A stretch of 64,000 bases of DNA, taken from NCBI RefSeq assembly GCF_025642785.1, contig NZ_JANZKU010000014.1:55739-119738 (forward strand). The letters are read 5' to 3'. Origin of the DNA: Pseudomonas sp. RIT-PI-AD. Lineage in GTDB: Bacteria; Pseudomonadota; Gammaproteobacteria; Pseudomonadales; Pseudomonadaceae. The notes under the pieces are model-generated. The model was not told the origin of the DNA and made no database searches. It worked only from the letters and a program-made list of their open reading frames with translations. The translations under genes were made by a program, and so were the position numbers. Below, one piece after another: positions 34,398 to 43,848 of the stretch (position 1 is its first letter; every line of letters starts with the position of its first letter).

Positions 34398-34750
34398 GGC
34401 CATGGACGTGTCGTCCCTCGAGCAGTTGCGTGAGGCCGTGCGGCCACGGACGGCGGCGTTCGCCGCCAACGATGGCGCGACCCACTCCCCGGCCTTCAGC
34501 GAGGATGCCCGCTTCACCGTCCAAGCCTCGCCCTCGCGAGCGGGCTGGCAGGGCCGGCACGAGCGGGATGTGAAGGTACCGGGCCGCGGGCGCCCCGCCC
34601 GGTGCAGCACCCTGCACGGCGATGGCACATCCCTCGCCCTCCGCCGCCCACGACGAGAAGACCATCGGTTGGCCTGTCGCACGCCGCTGCCGGCCCTGCC
34701 GAAGCTTCCGCCAAGGACCCGCTAACCAAGCGCCGACCTGGGAGAACGCC

Positions 34751-34981
34751 ATGCCTAACAACAAGAATGCACAGCCCGCCACCCGCCTCGACCCCTCCGG
34801 CTTCGAAGGGATTCCCGACGGCGGCCGTCACACCACGTCCCGCCAGCCGCTACGGCTGTGCTGCGGGCATACCCACGCTTTCGCCACCGTGGTGCCGGCC
34901 AGCTTCAAGGGGCCTCACCGGGCTGGCGTTCCACCGCGGACGACCGCCGTCGCACCAGAGGACATCGCCACCCAACCCTGA
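34751..34981 (+). CDS. Doubtful small open reading frame, 76 codons
   Basis: An ATG with GGGAGAACGCC upstream opens a frame for MPNNKNAQPATRLDPSGFEG and 56 further residues, Pro/Thr/Ala/His-rich, with a CCGHTH cluster. I do not recognise any family. The good ribosome-binding site and polar N terminus speak for a real gene; the biased composition and lack of homologue recognition speak against. It might be a leftover of the lost gene in this gap. Confidence 0.3.
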   Translation: MPNNKNAQPATRLDPSGFEGIPDGGRHTTSRQPLRLCCGHTHAFATVVPASFKGPHRAGVPPRTTAVAPEDIATQP

Positions 34982-35054
34982 GCGGGGCCGGAACCACCCT
35001 GCCGCCCGACCTTGGCGTACCGCACCGAAAAACCCCAGGCCTCGCGGCCTGCAC

Positions 35055-35062
35055 AACAACAA
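35055..35062 (+). promoter_or_regulatory. CA motif (Crc/Hfq target) before the symporter
   Basis: AACAACAA lies 17 bases before the ATG at 35079, overlapping the translation initiation region. The A-A-N repeat is the catabolite-activity motif bound by Hfq with Crc in Pseudomonas, which represses translation of catabolic genes while preferred carbon sources are available. Confidence 0.55.
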
Positions 35063-35078
35063 TCAAGAGAACTGAAAG

Positions 35079-36458
35079 ATGGCCCTGGATATCTTCGTCG
35101 TCACCATCTACGCCGCCGGCATGCTCCTGCTGGGTTGGTCCGGCATGCGCCGCGCCCGCAACCACGAGGAGTTCCTGGTCGCCGGGCGCAACCTCGGCCC
35201 GGCCTTCTACATGGGCACCATGGCCGCCACCGTGCTCGGCGGCGCCTCCACCGTCGGCACCGTGCGCCTGGGCTACGTCCATGGCATTTCCGGCTTCTGG
35301 CTGTGCGCGGCCCTGGGCGCCGGCATCGTCGTGCTCAACCTGTTCCTCGCCAAGCCGCTGCTCAAGCTGCGCATCTTCACCGTCACGCAAATCCTCGAGC
35401 GCCGCTACACGCCGATGGCGCGCCAGGCCAGCGCGGCGATCATGTTCGCCTATGCGCTGATGATCGGCGTGGTGTCGATCCTCGCCATCGGCACGGTGAT
35501 GCAGGTGCTGTTCGGCCTGCCGTTCTGGATTTCCGTGCTGCTCGGCGGCGGCGTGGTGGTGATCTACTCCACCCTCGGCGGCATGTGGTCGCTGACCCTG
35601 ACCGACATCGTGCAATTCATCATCAAGACCGTCGGCCTGATGTTCCTGCTGCTGCCGATCTGCCTGTACCGCGTGGGCGGCTGGGAACAACTGGTGGCCA
35701 AGCTGCCGGCCAGCGCCTTCAGCTTCACCGCCATCGGCTACGACACCATCCTCACCTACTTCCTGATCTACTTCTTCGGCATTCTCATCGGCCAGGACAT
35801 CTGGCAGCGGGTATTCACCGCGCGCAGCGAGGGCGTGGCGAAGTACGCCGGCAGCCTCGCCGGCGTCTATTGCGTGTTCTACGGCCTGGTCGGCGCGCTG
35901 ATCGGCATGTGCGCCAAGGTGCTGCTGCCGGAGCTGGACAACGTCAACAACGCCTTCGCCGCGATCGTTCAGGCGTCGCTGCCGGACGGCATCCGCGGCC
36001 TGGTGATCGCCGCCGCCCTGGCGGCGATGATGTCAACCGCCAGCGCCGGCTTGCTTGCCGCGTCCACCACCCTTACCGAGGACCTGTTGCCAGGGCTGGG
36101 CGGCGGCCCACGCCGCACTCTGGCCCGCAGCCGGCTGTTCACCCTGCTCACCGGCCTCGCCGTGCTGGCCATCGCGCTGATCGTCAACGACGTGCTCGGC
36201 GCGCTGACCCTGGCCTACAACCTGTTGGTGGGCGGCATGCTGATCCCGCTGCTGGGGGCCATCTACTGGAAACGCGCGACCACCGCCGGAGCCATCGCCA
36301 GCATGTCGCTGGGTTGCCTGACCGCGCTGGCGTTCATGCTCAAGGACGGCCTGGAAGCCAACACGCCGATCTACTACAGCCTGGCGATCGCGCTGGCGAG
36401 CTTCGTGCTGGTCAGCCTGCTGTCGCGCCGCCCGCTGGCCAGCGGGCGCCTGGCCTGA
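35079..36458 (+). CDS. Sodium:solute symporter (SSS family)
   Basis: The 459-residue protein has about 13 membrane helices and the SSS features: an N-terminal helix followed by RRARNHEEFLVAGRNLGP, GTMAATVLGGASTVGTVRLGYVHG, and GGMWSLTLTDIVQF. The GQDIWQRVFTARSEGVAKY segment fits the PutP/PanF-like core. The substrate is unknown; position beside gbuA and the decarboxylase suggests uptake of guanidinobutyrate or a related arginine-derived acid, which is inference (equivalent of PA1418). The ATG at 35079 follows a weak Shine-Dalgarno with a CA motif upstream. It probably shares a transcript with the decarboxylase 85 bases later. Confidence 0.87.
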   Translation: MALDIFVVTIYAAGMLLLGWSGMRRARNHEEFLVAGRNLGPAFYMGTMAATVLGGASTVGTVRLGYVHGISGFWLCAALGAGIVVLNLFLAKPLLKLRIFTVTQILERRYTPMARQASAAIMFAYALMIGVVSILAIGTVMQVLFGLPFWISVLLGGGVVVIYSTLGGMWSLTLTDIVQFIIKTVGLMFLLLPICLYRVGGWEQLVAKLPASAFSFTAIGYDTILTYFLIYFFGILIGQDIWQRVFTARSEGVAKYAGSLAGVYCVFYGLVGALIGMCAKVLLPELDNVNNAFAAIVQASLPDGIRGLVIAAALAAMMSTASAGLLAASTTLTEDLLPGLGGGPRRTLARSRLFTLLTGLAVLAIALIVNDVLGALTLAYNLLVGGMLIPLLGAIYWKRATTAGAIASMSLGCLTALAFMLKDGLEANTPIYYSLAIALASFVLVSLLSRRPLASGRLA

Positions 36459-36464
36459 AGCACG

Positions 36465-36492
36465 GCCCCGCGGGCCTTCATGGTCGCGGGGC
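36465..36492 (+). repeat. Hairpin between the symporter and decarboxylase genes
   Basis: GCCCCGCG and CGCGGGGC pair across a 12-base loop, a few bases after the symporter stop codon. It could be an attenuating or mRNA-stabilising structure within the operon. No T-run is present. Confidence 0.35.
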
Positions 36493-36543
36493 TGCGGCCC
36501 GGCCCGACCGGCGATCATCCGCCCCTTCCCACAGGACAGCCCC

Positions 36544-38151
36544 ATGACCAGCTGCGGCGAATTCCTCCTGCACCAATTACGCGCCTGGGACGTCGACACC
36601 GTCTTCGGCATCCCCGGCGTGCACACCGTGGAACTCTACCGTGGCCTGCCGCGCAGCGGCCTGCGCCATGTCACCCCGCGCCACGAACAGGGCGCCGGCT
36701 TCATGGCCGACGGCTATGCGCGGGTGACCGGCAAGCCGGGGGTCTGCCTGATCATCACCGGCCCCGGCATGACCAATATCCTCACCGCCATGGGCCAGGC
36801 CTACGCCGACTCGATCCCGATGCTGGTGATTTCCAGCGTCAACCAACGCGCGCGCCTCGGCCTGGGCAATGGCTACCTGCACGAACTGCCGGACCAGCGC
36901 GCCCTGGTGGCCGGGGTCAGCGCCTTCAGCCACACCCTGATGAGCCTGGACGAGCTGCCGGAGGTGTTGGATCGCGCCTTCGCGGTGTTCGACGGGCAGC
37001 GCCCGCGGCCGGTGCACATCGAGCTGCCGCTGGACCTGATCGCCGCCGACGCCGGACACCTGCCGATCCGTCCGCGTCGCGCCGTCGCGCCGCCGATTCC
37101 GGCCGCCGCACTGTTGGACGACGCCGCGCGGCGCCTTGGGGCGGCCCGGCAACCGCTGCTCTTGCTCGGCGGCGGCTGCCGCGCGGCGCAGGCGGAAGCA
37201 CGGGCCCTGGCGGTGGCGCTGGACGCGCCGACGGCGCTGACCATCAACGCCAAGGGGCTGCTGCCGCCGGGCCACCCGCTGTTGCTGGGCAGCAACCAAT
37301 CGCTGCCGCCGGTGCGGGCGCTGGCGGCCGGCGCCGATTGCGTGCTGGCCATCGGCACCGAGCTGGGCGAAACCGATTACGACGTGGTGTTCGATGGCGG
37401 TTTCCACCTCGGCGGCGAGCTGATCCGCATCGATATCGACCCGCTGCAGTTGCAACGCAACCAGCGACCCGCCCTGGCGATCCAGGGTGACGCGCGCCTG
37501 GCCATGCAGGGCCTGTTGGAACGGCTGGCGCCGCGCCAGGCCGACACCGGCAGCCCCGGCGCCCAACGTGCCGCCGAGGCACGGCGGCGCCTGGACCGGG
37601 ACTTCGCCGGCTGGGCGCATTACCGACGGCTGTTCGACGACCTCCTCGCCGTGCTGCCCGAGGCGCGTTTCGTCGGCGACTCGACGCAGACCGTGTACAG
37701 CGGCAATCACGTGGTGGAGTTGGATGGCGCTCGCCGCTGGTTCAACTCGTCCACCGGCTACGGCACTCTCGGCTATGGCCTGCCGGCGGCCATCGGCGCT
37801 CACCTGGCGGACCCCACGCGGCCCACGGTCTGCCTGATCGGCGACGGCGGCCTGCAATTCACCCTGCCGGAACTAGCCAGCGCGGTGGAAGCGCGGGTGG
37901 GCATCCTGGTGCTGCTGTGGAACAACGGCGGTTACGGGGAGATCAAGCGTTACATGGAAAGCCGCGACATCGAGCCCATCGGCGTGGATATCCACACGCC
38001 GGACTTCGTCGCCCTGGCCCGGGCCTTCGGCTGTCGCGCGGAACGCGCCCGGGATCGCCAGCATCTGCGCCAACTCTTGGGCGAGGTGCCGGCCGACCGG
38101 CCGCTGCTCATCGAACTGCTCGAGGCGCCGCCCTTCGCGCCGTCACGTTAG
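36544..38151 (+). CDS. ThDP-dependent decarboxylase of the acetolactate synthase superfamily
   Basis: The 535-residue enzyme has the three-domain ThDP fold. The N-terminal PYR domain holds the activating Glu (E48, in TPRHEQGAGFMADGYAR). The central domain begins near GAARQPLLLLGGGC. The C-terminal PP domain has the ThDP motif G433-D-G...N-N (IGDGGLQF, LWNNGGYGEIK). Many members are annotated 5-guanidino-2-oxopentanoate decarboxylase. Location behind gbuA and the symporter would fit decarboxylation of the 2-oxo acid from arginine to 4-guanidinobutyraldehyde, the precursor of the GbuA substrate. That assignment is inference from context. It is followed by a terminator at 38200. Confidence 0.83.
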   Translation: MTSCGEFLLHQLRAWDVDTVFGIPGVHTVELYRGLPRSGLRHVTPRHEQGAGFMADGYARVTGKPGVCLIITGPGMTNILTAMGQAYADSIPMLVISSVNQRARLGLGNGYLHELPDQRALVAGVSAFSHTLMSLDELPEVLDRAFAVFDGQRPRPVHIELPLDLIAADAGHLPIRPRRAVAPPIPAAALLDDAARRLGAARQPLLLLGGGCRAAQAEARALAVALDAPTALTINAKGLLPPGHPLLLGSNQSLPPVRALAAGADCVLAIGTELGETDYDVVFDGGFHLGGELIRIDIDPLQLQRNQRPALAIQGDARLAMQGLLERLAPRQADTGSPGAQRAAEARRRLDRDFAGWAHYRRLFDDLLAVLPEARFVGDSTQTVYSGNHVVELDGARRWFNSSTGYGTLGYGLPAAIGAHLADPTRPTVCLIGDGGLQFTLPELASAVEARVGILVLLWNNGGYGEIKRYMESRDIEPIGVDIHTPDFVALARAFGCRAERARDRQHLRQLLGEVPADRPLLIELLEAPPFAPSR

Positions 38152-38199
38152 CCCGCGAGGAGGGGGCGGCCAGGCGAGAAACCAGCGGCGCGGAAACGA

Positions 38200-38227
38200 G
38201 ACGCCCCGGCAACCGGGCCGGGGCGTC
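38200..38227. terminator. Strong bidirectional-looking terminator
   Basis: GACGCCCCGG pairs with CCGGGGCGTC around an 8-base loop and is followed by GTGTCTT on the plus strand. It lies 49 bases after the decarboxylase stop and 7 bases past the end of the small minus-strand gene, so it may serve both. Confidence 0.75.
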
Positions 38228-38233
38228 GTGTCT

Positions 38234-38362
38234 TCAGCGGCGAGGGGCGCGCGTCGGGCGACGCGCTTCGGCGGGAATCGGAATGGGTTGCAGGCGCGGG
38301 GGTTCGATGAGCCCCAGGGCGACGGATACCTGCCAGGCGAGACGGCTGAACCAAGCTTTCAT
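38234..38362 (-). CDS. PA1414-like small protein, 42 residues
   Basis: On the minus strand, GAAGGAG spaced 6 bases from an ATG at 38362 opens a 42-codon frame. The product starts MKAWFSRLAWQVSVALGL, continues with IEPPRLQPIPIPAE and ends in an Arg-rich tail. The short amphipathic helix followed by an E-P-P-R-L-Q-P-I-P motif is the pattern I associate with the PA1414 family of pseudomonads. In P. aeruginosa PA1414 is located near the homologues of the guanidinobutyrate genes, as here, and is linked to the hypoxia-responsive small RNA SicX. The gene ends 7 bases from a strong terminator. Identification is from memory of the family. Confidence 0.7.
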   Translation of the reverse strand: MKAWFSRLAWQVSVALGLIEPPRLQPIPIPAEARRPTRAPRR

Positions 38363-38579
38363 GATCACTCCTTCTAACTGCGATGATCGGACGGCCTTGG
38401 GATCGGAAGCATCCGGACATGCCGGAGGTAGCCTCTTCAGGTCTCCGTTTCCCTAGACTAGCCCTCCGGGGGGCCGGGCGGCGCGGATTGACGCCTTGCA
38501 ACGCCATTCAGCCGACGAAGTGCACATCGCTCGTCGTCGGATTCGACTATGCCGCCCTGACACCATACCCGGTACGGCA

Positions 38580-39851
<1,272 letters not shown>

Positions 39852-39982
39852 GGGTGGAATCCTTGAAAAAGAGGTCACGCAAAAGTCGACCGGCGGGTTT
39901 CGGCTTTAGTTCAGGCGGGTTGCCGCCTCGCCCGGGCACCGCCTGGTCGGCGGCGCGAGCGGCGGCGGGCCCGGCGACGCCG

Positions 39983-42022
39983 TCAGAATTCCGCGCGCAC
40001 GCCCACGTAGAGGGTGCGTCCGGGGCCCGGCTCGAAGTAGCGGCGGTTGGCGTCGTTGATCCGCACGTTGTCGGTGTAGCGACGGTCGAGCAGGTTGTCG
40101 ATGCCCAGGTAGGGCTCCAGGGTCTGGTCGGCGAACCGCAGGCGCTGGCCGATGCGCGCATTGAACAAAGCGTACCCCGGCACCCGCTCGGCATTGCCGT
40201 CGTCGGCGTAGAGGCGGTCGAAGGCGTTCAGGTTCAGCCGCGCGTAGCCGTCGCCGCGCTGGTAGGCCATCTCGGCGAACAGGGACTGCCGGGGGATGCC
40301 GGCCAGGGCGTTGCCGTCGTAGTCGGCGTTGGCCTGGCGATAGCGCTCGAAGCGGAAGTCGTTGTAGGTGTAGGCACCGGACAGGCGCCAGTGCTCGGCG
40401 AAGCGCCAGTCGCCCCCCAGCTCGACGCCATCGCGGCGGGACTTTCCGGCGTTCCGGTAAAAGTTGCGCCCTGGTTGCTCGGGCAGGCTGTAGGGCACCA
40501 GTTCGTCGTCGATCAGCAAGCTGAACAGCGCCGCCTCGTAGCGCAGGTCGCTCCATTCGCCCTTGAGCCCCACTTCGCGGTTCAGCGCCCGCGCGGGCCC
40601 GAGGGCAGCGTTGAAGCCGCCGCCGGCTGGATTGGCCAGCTCGTTCACCGTCGGCGTCTCGAAGGAGGTCCCGACCCGCCCGTACAGTTGCCGGTGCTCA
40701 TCCAGCCGGTAACTCAAGCCGGTGCTGTAGTTCCAGTCGTGCAGGGTGCGCGAACCGCTGTCGTCGCCGTCGGCCCGGTAGCGGTCGTCCACCGCCAGGC
40801 GCACCTGGTCGTAGCGCCCGCCCAGGCTCAGCAGCCAATCCTCGCCCAGGGCGATTTCATCCTCGAGGAAGGCGCCGACGCTTTCCGCGCGCTCGGTCTG
40901 CCGCAGGCTGGACGCGCCACGCGAGCCGAGCAGGTTGTCGTAGCGGCGGCGATCGTCGCGCTGATTTTCCAGGTCCATGCCGAGGGTGATTTTCTGCGCC
41001 AGGCCCAGCCACTCGGCGCGATGGCTGTAATGCCCGCCGAAGCCGGCGAACTCGCGGTCGAAGGCGCCCTGCCCGCCCGCGCTGAACGGCAGGCGGTTGG
41101 CGAAGCTGCGATGGCCCAGGTAGCTGCGCAACTGGTACTCGTCGGCCCCCGGCCCCTTGCCGTCCCAGACCAGCGCCAGGCGTTGCTGGCGGATGCGCTC
41201 GTCGGCCTCGAAGCGCAGGTTGTTCGGCGCCGCCTGGCGGCGCTGGACGCCGACCTGGGCGGCGGTCAGGCCGCCGGGGTCTTCGGCGCGGTTGTCGATG
41301 GCATTGAAGGTCAGGCCGAGGGTACCGGCGTCGGCGTACCAGCCGAGCTTGCCGGTCAGGCTGTTGGTTTCCGCCCGGTCGTGGTCGCGATAGCCGTCCA
41401 GTTGCGTGGCGTTGAACGCCAGCAGCCCGGCCAGTTGCCCTTCGCCGCCACCGGTCTCGGCGCGCAGACGGCGATAGCCCAGGTCGCCGCCGCTGGCGTC
41501 CAGGCTGGCGTAGGGCTCGACGCTCGGCTCGCGGGTATCGATGGAGAGCACGCCGCCGGCCGCATTGCCGTAGAGGCTGGACGCCGGTCCGCGGATCACC
41601 TCGACGCGCTCCACCAGGCCCATGTCCAGGCCGTCCATTTCGGTCTGGCCATCGGGCATGGTCAGCGGCACGCCGTCGACCCGCACGCGCACGCCGCGCA
41701 CGCCGAAATTGGCGCGGGCGCCGAAGCCGCGAATCGACAGGCGCATGCCCTGGGCGAAGTTGTAGCGATCCAGGGTGAACACCCCGGGAATCGGGGCCAG
41801 CAGGCGGTCGAGGGTCAGGGTCTGCTCGCCGGGCTGGTCGTCGCGATCGACCCGGCCCACCGCGGCGGGCGTCTGCAACCAACCGGCCGCGCCGCGCTGG
41901 GAGGTGATCACCAGAGGCGCCAGCTCGCGGGCCGGCTCGGCGGCGGCCAGCGGCGCGAGCCAGGCGCAGCCGAGCAGCGCGAGCCAGCCACGGGGGCGGC
42001 GCTGGATGGGCATCGGGGTCAT
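39983..42022 (-). CDS. pqqU: TonB-dependent outer-membrane receptor, PqqU/YncD-like
   Basis: The 679-residue receptor has a signal peptide (RGWLALLGCAWLAPLAAAE), a plug domain (residues of about 40-160) and a 22-strand barrel ending in the aromatic F of RAEF. The plug text LQTPAAVGRV, NFAQGMRLSIRGFGARANFGVRG, VDGVPLTMPDGQ and RGPASSLYGNAAGGVLS follows the E. coli YncD sequence nearly phrase by phrase. YncD is the PQQ importer PqqU. The next gene downstream is a PQQ-type dehydrogenase, so uptake of PQQ for that enzyme is a coherent reading. The receptor function here is inference. Start ATG 42022 has CAAGGACC upstream. Confidence 0.78.
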   Translation of the reverse strand: MTPMPIQRRPRGWLALLGCAWLAPLAAAEPARELAPLVITSQRGAAGWLQTPAAVGRVDRDDQPGEQTLTLDRLLAPIPGVFTLDRYNFAQGMRLSIRGFGARANFGVRGVRVRVDGVPLTMPDGQTEMDGLDMGLVERVEVIRGPASSLYGNAAGGVLSIDTREPSVEPYASLDASGGDLGYRRLRAETGGGEGQLAGLLAFNATQLDGYRDHDRAETNSLTGKLGWYADAGTLGLTFNAIDNRAEDPGGLTAAQVGVQRRQAAPNNLRFEADERIRQQRLALVWDGKGPGADEYQLRSYLGHRSFANRLPFSAGGQGAFDREFAGFGGHYSHRAEWLGLAQKITLGMDLENQRDDRRRYDNLLGSRGASSLRQTERAESVGAFLEDEIALGEDWLLSLGGRYDQVRLAVDDRYRADGDDSGSRTLHDWNYSTGLSYRLDEHRQLYGRVGTSFETPTVNELANPAGGGFNAALGPARALNREVGLKGEWSDLRYEAALFSLLIDDELVPYSLPEQPGRNFYRNAGKSRRDGVELGGDWRFAEHWRLSGAYTYNDFRFERYRQANADYDGNALAGIPRQSLFAEMAYQRGDGYARLNLNAFDRLYADDGNAERVPGYALFNARIGQRLRFADQTLEPYLGIDNLLDRRYTDNVRINDANRRYFEPGPGRTLYVGVRAEF

Positions 42023-42098
42023 CGGGGGTCCTTGTCCGCTGCGGCCCGGAAATCGCCGCGGCGCAGAAGGTGCCACAGCCCGGCCCCGGCTAAAAGCC

Positions 42099-42737
42099 CT
42101 AGGCGCCCGGCAGCGCCTTTCCGCGAGCGCGGAGGTTGGAGTGGTGGATGCTGTCGCGCGGCGCTTCGCCGCCGTCGCGCAGCAAGCCGAGCCAGGTGGC
42201 GGTATCCAGCACCGAGGCGAAACCGGTGTGCATCACCAGGGTGAACACCCGATGGATTTCCTCGGCGCTGGCCTGGCCCAGCGCATTGGTGTAGGGAACC
42301 GCGCCGGTGGCGTCGTGCAGCAGCTCCACCGCCCAGCCCTCGTGCCAGGCCTGGCGCACGGTGGAATCATCGCAGTTATGGGTCATGTAGCCGACCACGC
42401 TGAGGGTATCGATCTGCCGCTCGCGCAACCAGGCGCCCAGCCCGGTGCCGGCGAAGGCGCTGGCCATCTGCTTTTCCACCAGCAGGTCGCGGGGCCGCGC
42501 GGCGACCTCGGGATGCAGGGCCGCGCCGTCGCTGCCACGGGCGAACAGCGCGGAGCCTTCGGCGGACAGGTGTTGCAGCACCACCACCGGAATAGCGGCG
42601 GCTTGGGCGGCGTCCATGGCGCGCAGAATGTTGGCCAGGGAGCCCTGTACCTCCGGGTACTCGATGGGCAGGTCGCCGGTGAAATATTCGTTCTGTACGT
42701 CGATGACGATGAGGGCACGGCGTGGGGACTGGGACAT
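42099..42737 (-). CDS. Cysteine hydrolase, isochorismatase family
   Basis: The 212-residue enzyme has the isochorismatase-fold triad: Asp in ALIVIDVQNEYF, Lys in LLVEKQMASAF, and Cys122 in YMTHNCDDSTVRQA. The T-H-N-C context with cis-peptide preceding the Cys fits nicotinamidase/isochorismatase-like cysteine hydrolases. There is no signal peptide. It begins at ATG 42737; the frame is open upstream but without family character. It lies head to head with the GlxA-type regulator across 160 bases that carry two inverted repeats, so it is the likely target of that regulator. The TonB receptor starts 76 bases after its stop, so the three genes could be one transcript. Confidence 0.87.
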   Translation of the reverse strand: MSQSPRRALIVIDVQNEYFTGDLPIEYPEVQGSLANILRAMDAAQAAAIPVVVLQHLSAEGSALFARGSDGAALHPEVAARPRDLLVEKQMASAFAGTGLGAWLRERQIDTLSVVGYMTHNCDDSTVRQAWHEGWAVELLHDATGAVPYTNALGQASAEEIHRVFTLVMHTGFASVLDTATWLGLLRDGGEAPRDSIHHSNLRARGKALPGA

Positions 42738-42800
42738 GGTCGAACTCCGAGGGAAGAAGGTGAAAACGGATTCTTGCCGACCGCCCGCGCCACAGGTGAG

Positions 42801-42835
42801 TGGCCCGAATGCCATACTCCGCTATGATCGGGCCA
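42801..42835. promoter_or_regulatory. Inverted repeat between isochorismatase and GlxA-type genes
   Basis: TGGCCCGA (42801-42808) and TCGGGCCA (42828-42835) form perfect 8-base arms around 19 bases that include CATACT and TATGAT-like elements. It sits midway in the divergent intergenic region, about 65 bases from either start. It is a candidate operator for the GlxA-type regulator. Confidence 0.55.
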
Positions 42836-42841
42836 ACGGTG

Positions 42842-42864
42842 TTCGCCCGCCTCCAACGGGCGAA
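42842..42864. repeat. Second hairpin in the same intergenic region
   Basis: TTCGCCCG and CGGGCGAA pair across 7 bases, followed directly by the palindrome CGAAGCTTCG. It lies in the leader of the GlxA-type gene and may form an RNA stem. Confidence 0.5.
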
Positions 42865-42897
42865 GCTTCGCGCCCTCCTCCCGACCGGAAACCCAAA

Positions 42898-43848
42898 ATG
42901 CCGCACACCCGCATGGCCATCGTCGCCTTCGACCGGATCAGCCCCTTCCACCTTTCGGTGCCTTGCCTGGTGTTCGGCGAGCCGCGCCCCGGCATCCCGC
43001 CCTACGAACTGACCGTATGCGCCGTCGAGCCGGGCCGATTGCGCAGCAGCGCGGGCTTCGACCTGCACGTGGAGCACGGCCTGGAGGCGCTGGCCGAGGC
43101 GCAGACGGTCATCGTGCCGAGCTGGCACGATTCCACCGAGCCGGCGCCCCAGGCACTGCTGGACGCCCTGGTCGCCGCCCACGAGCGGGGCGCCCGCCTG
43201 GTCGGCCTTTGCCTCGGCGCCTTCCTGCTGGCGGAAGCCGGGCTGCTCGACGGCCGCCGCGCCACCACCCACTGGGCCTGTGCCCACGCCTTCGCCGAAC
43301 GCTTCCCGGCAGTGCGCCTGGAGCCCGAGGTGCTCTACGTGGAGGACGGGCCCCTGCTCACCTCGGCCGGAACCGCGGCGGGCCTGGACTGCTGCCTGCA
43401 CCTGTTGCGCCTGCATTGCGGCAGCGAGGCGGCGAATCAGGTGGCGCGGAGCCTGGTGGTCGCACCGCACCGCCAGGGCGGCCAGGCCCAGTTCATTCCG
43501 CAACCCTTGCCCGCCGGCACCCGCGACGACCGCCTCGCCGGCCTGCTCGACCAGGTTCGCGCCCACTTGGACCAGCCCCACAGCCTCGACGAATTGGCGA
43601 ACCGCGCACTGATGAGCCGGCGCACCTTCACCCGGCGCTTCCGCTCGCTCACCGGCAGCACCTTCGGCACCTGGCTGCTGGCCGAACGCCTGGCGCTGAG
43701 CCAGCGCCTGCTGGAAAGCACGGACCGCTCGGTGGACAGCATCGCCGGCCTGGCCGGGTTCGGCTCCAGCGCCGCCCTGCGCCAGCATTTCAGCCGCGCC
43801 TTCGGTCTTTCGCCGAGCGCCTACCGGCTGAGCTTTCAGGGGCGCTGA
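42898..43848 (+). CDS. GlxA-family transcriptional regulator (DJ-1/PfpI plus AraC)
   Basis: The 316-residue protein combines an N-terminal DJ-1/PfpI-like amidotransferase fold (about 1-165, with HERGARLVGLCLGAFLLAEAGLLDGRRATTHW) and a C-terminal AraC-type double helix-turn-helix (LDELANRALMSRRTFTRRFRSLTGSTF and VDSIAGLAGFGSSAALRQHFSRAF). The fusion is typical of GlxA/FtrA regulators of amine or amide metabolism. Divergence from the cysteine hydrolase and the flanking inverted repeat point to local control. The ATG at 42898 (MPHTRMAIVAFDRISPF) is the family start. It overlaps the convergent LysR gene by 13 bases at its 3' end. Confidence 0.9.
   Translation: MPHTRMAIVAFDRISPFHLSVPCLVFGEPRPGIPPYELTVCAVEPGRLRSSAGFDLHVEHGLEALAEAQTVIVPSWHDSTEPAPQALLDALVAAHERGARLVGLCLGAFLLAEAGLLDGRRATTHWACAHAFAERFPAVRLEPEVLYVEDGPLLTSAGTAAGLDCCLHLLRLHCGSEAANQVARSLVVAPHRQGGQAQFIPQPLPAGTRDDRLAGLLDQVRAHLDQPHSLDELANRALMSRRTFTRRFRSLTGSTFGTWLLAERLALSQRLLESTDRSVDSIAGLAGFGSSAALRQHFSRAFGLSPSAYRLSFQGR

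Larger units (their letters stand above)
34398..35078 (+). other. Long gap between gbuA and the symporter, with eroded coding character
   Basis: About 680 bases separate gbuA from the symporter. The plus strand has open frames (34402-34725; 34751-34981), but codon use and residue composition do not resemble neighbours. I see no recognisable domain. In P. aeruginosa, from memory, a transporter gene (PA1419) and a hypothetical one lie here. This stretch may be a remnant after gene loss or a long leader. The hairpin CAGGCC-TCGC-GGCCTG (35037-35052) and the CA motif lie at its right end, directly ahead of the symporter. Confidence 0.4.

Noticed and set aside
34402..34725. 107-codon frame right after gbuA
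   Set aside because: No family, no convincing ribosome-binding site (starts 4 bases after the gbuA stop) and an Arg/Pro-rich second half; kept only as part of the gap description.
38363..38579. Anr box upstream of the PA1414-like gene
   Set aside because: No TTGAT-N4-ATCAA-like sequence could be found in the 200 bases upstream.
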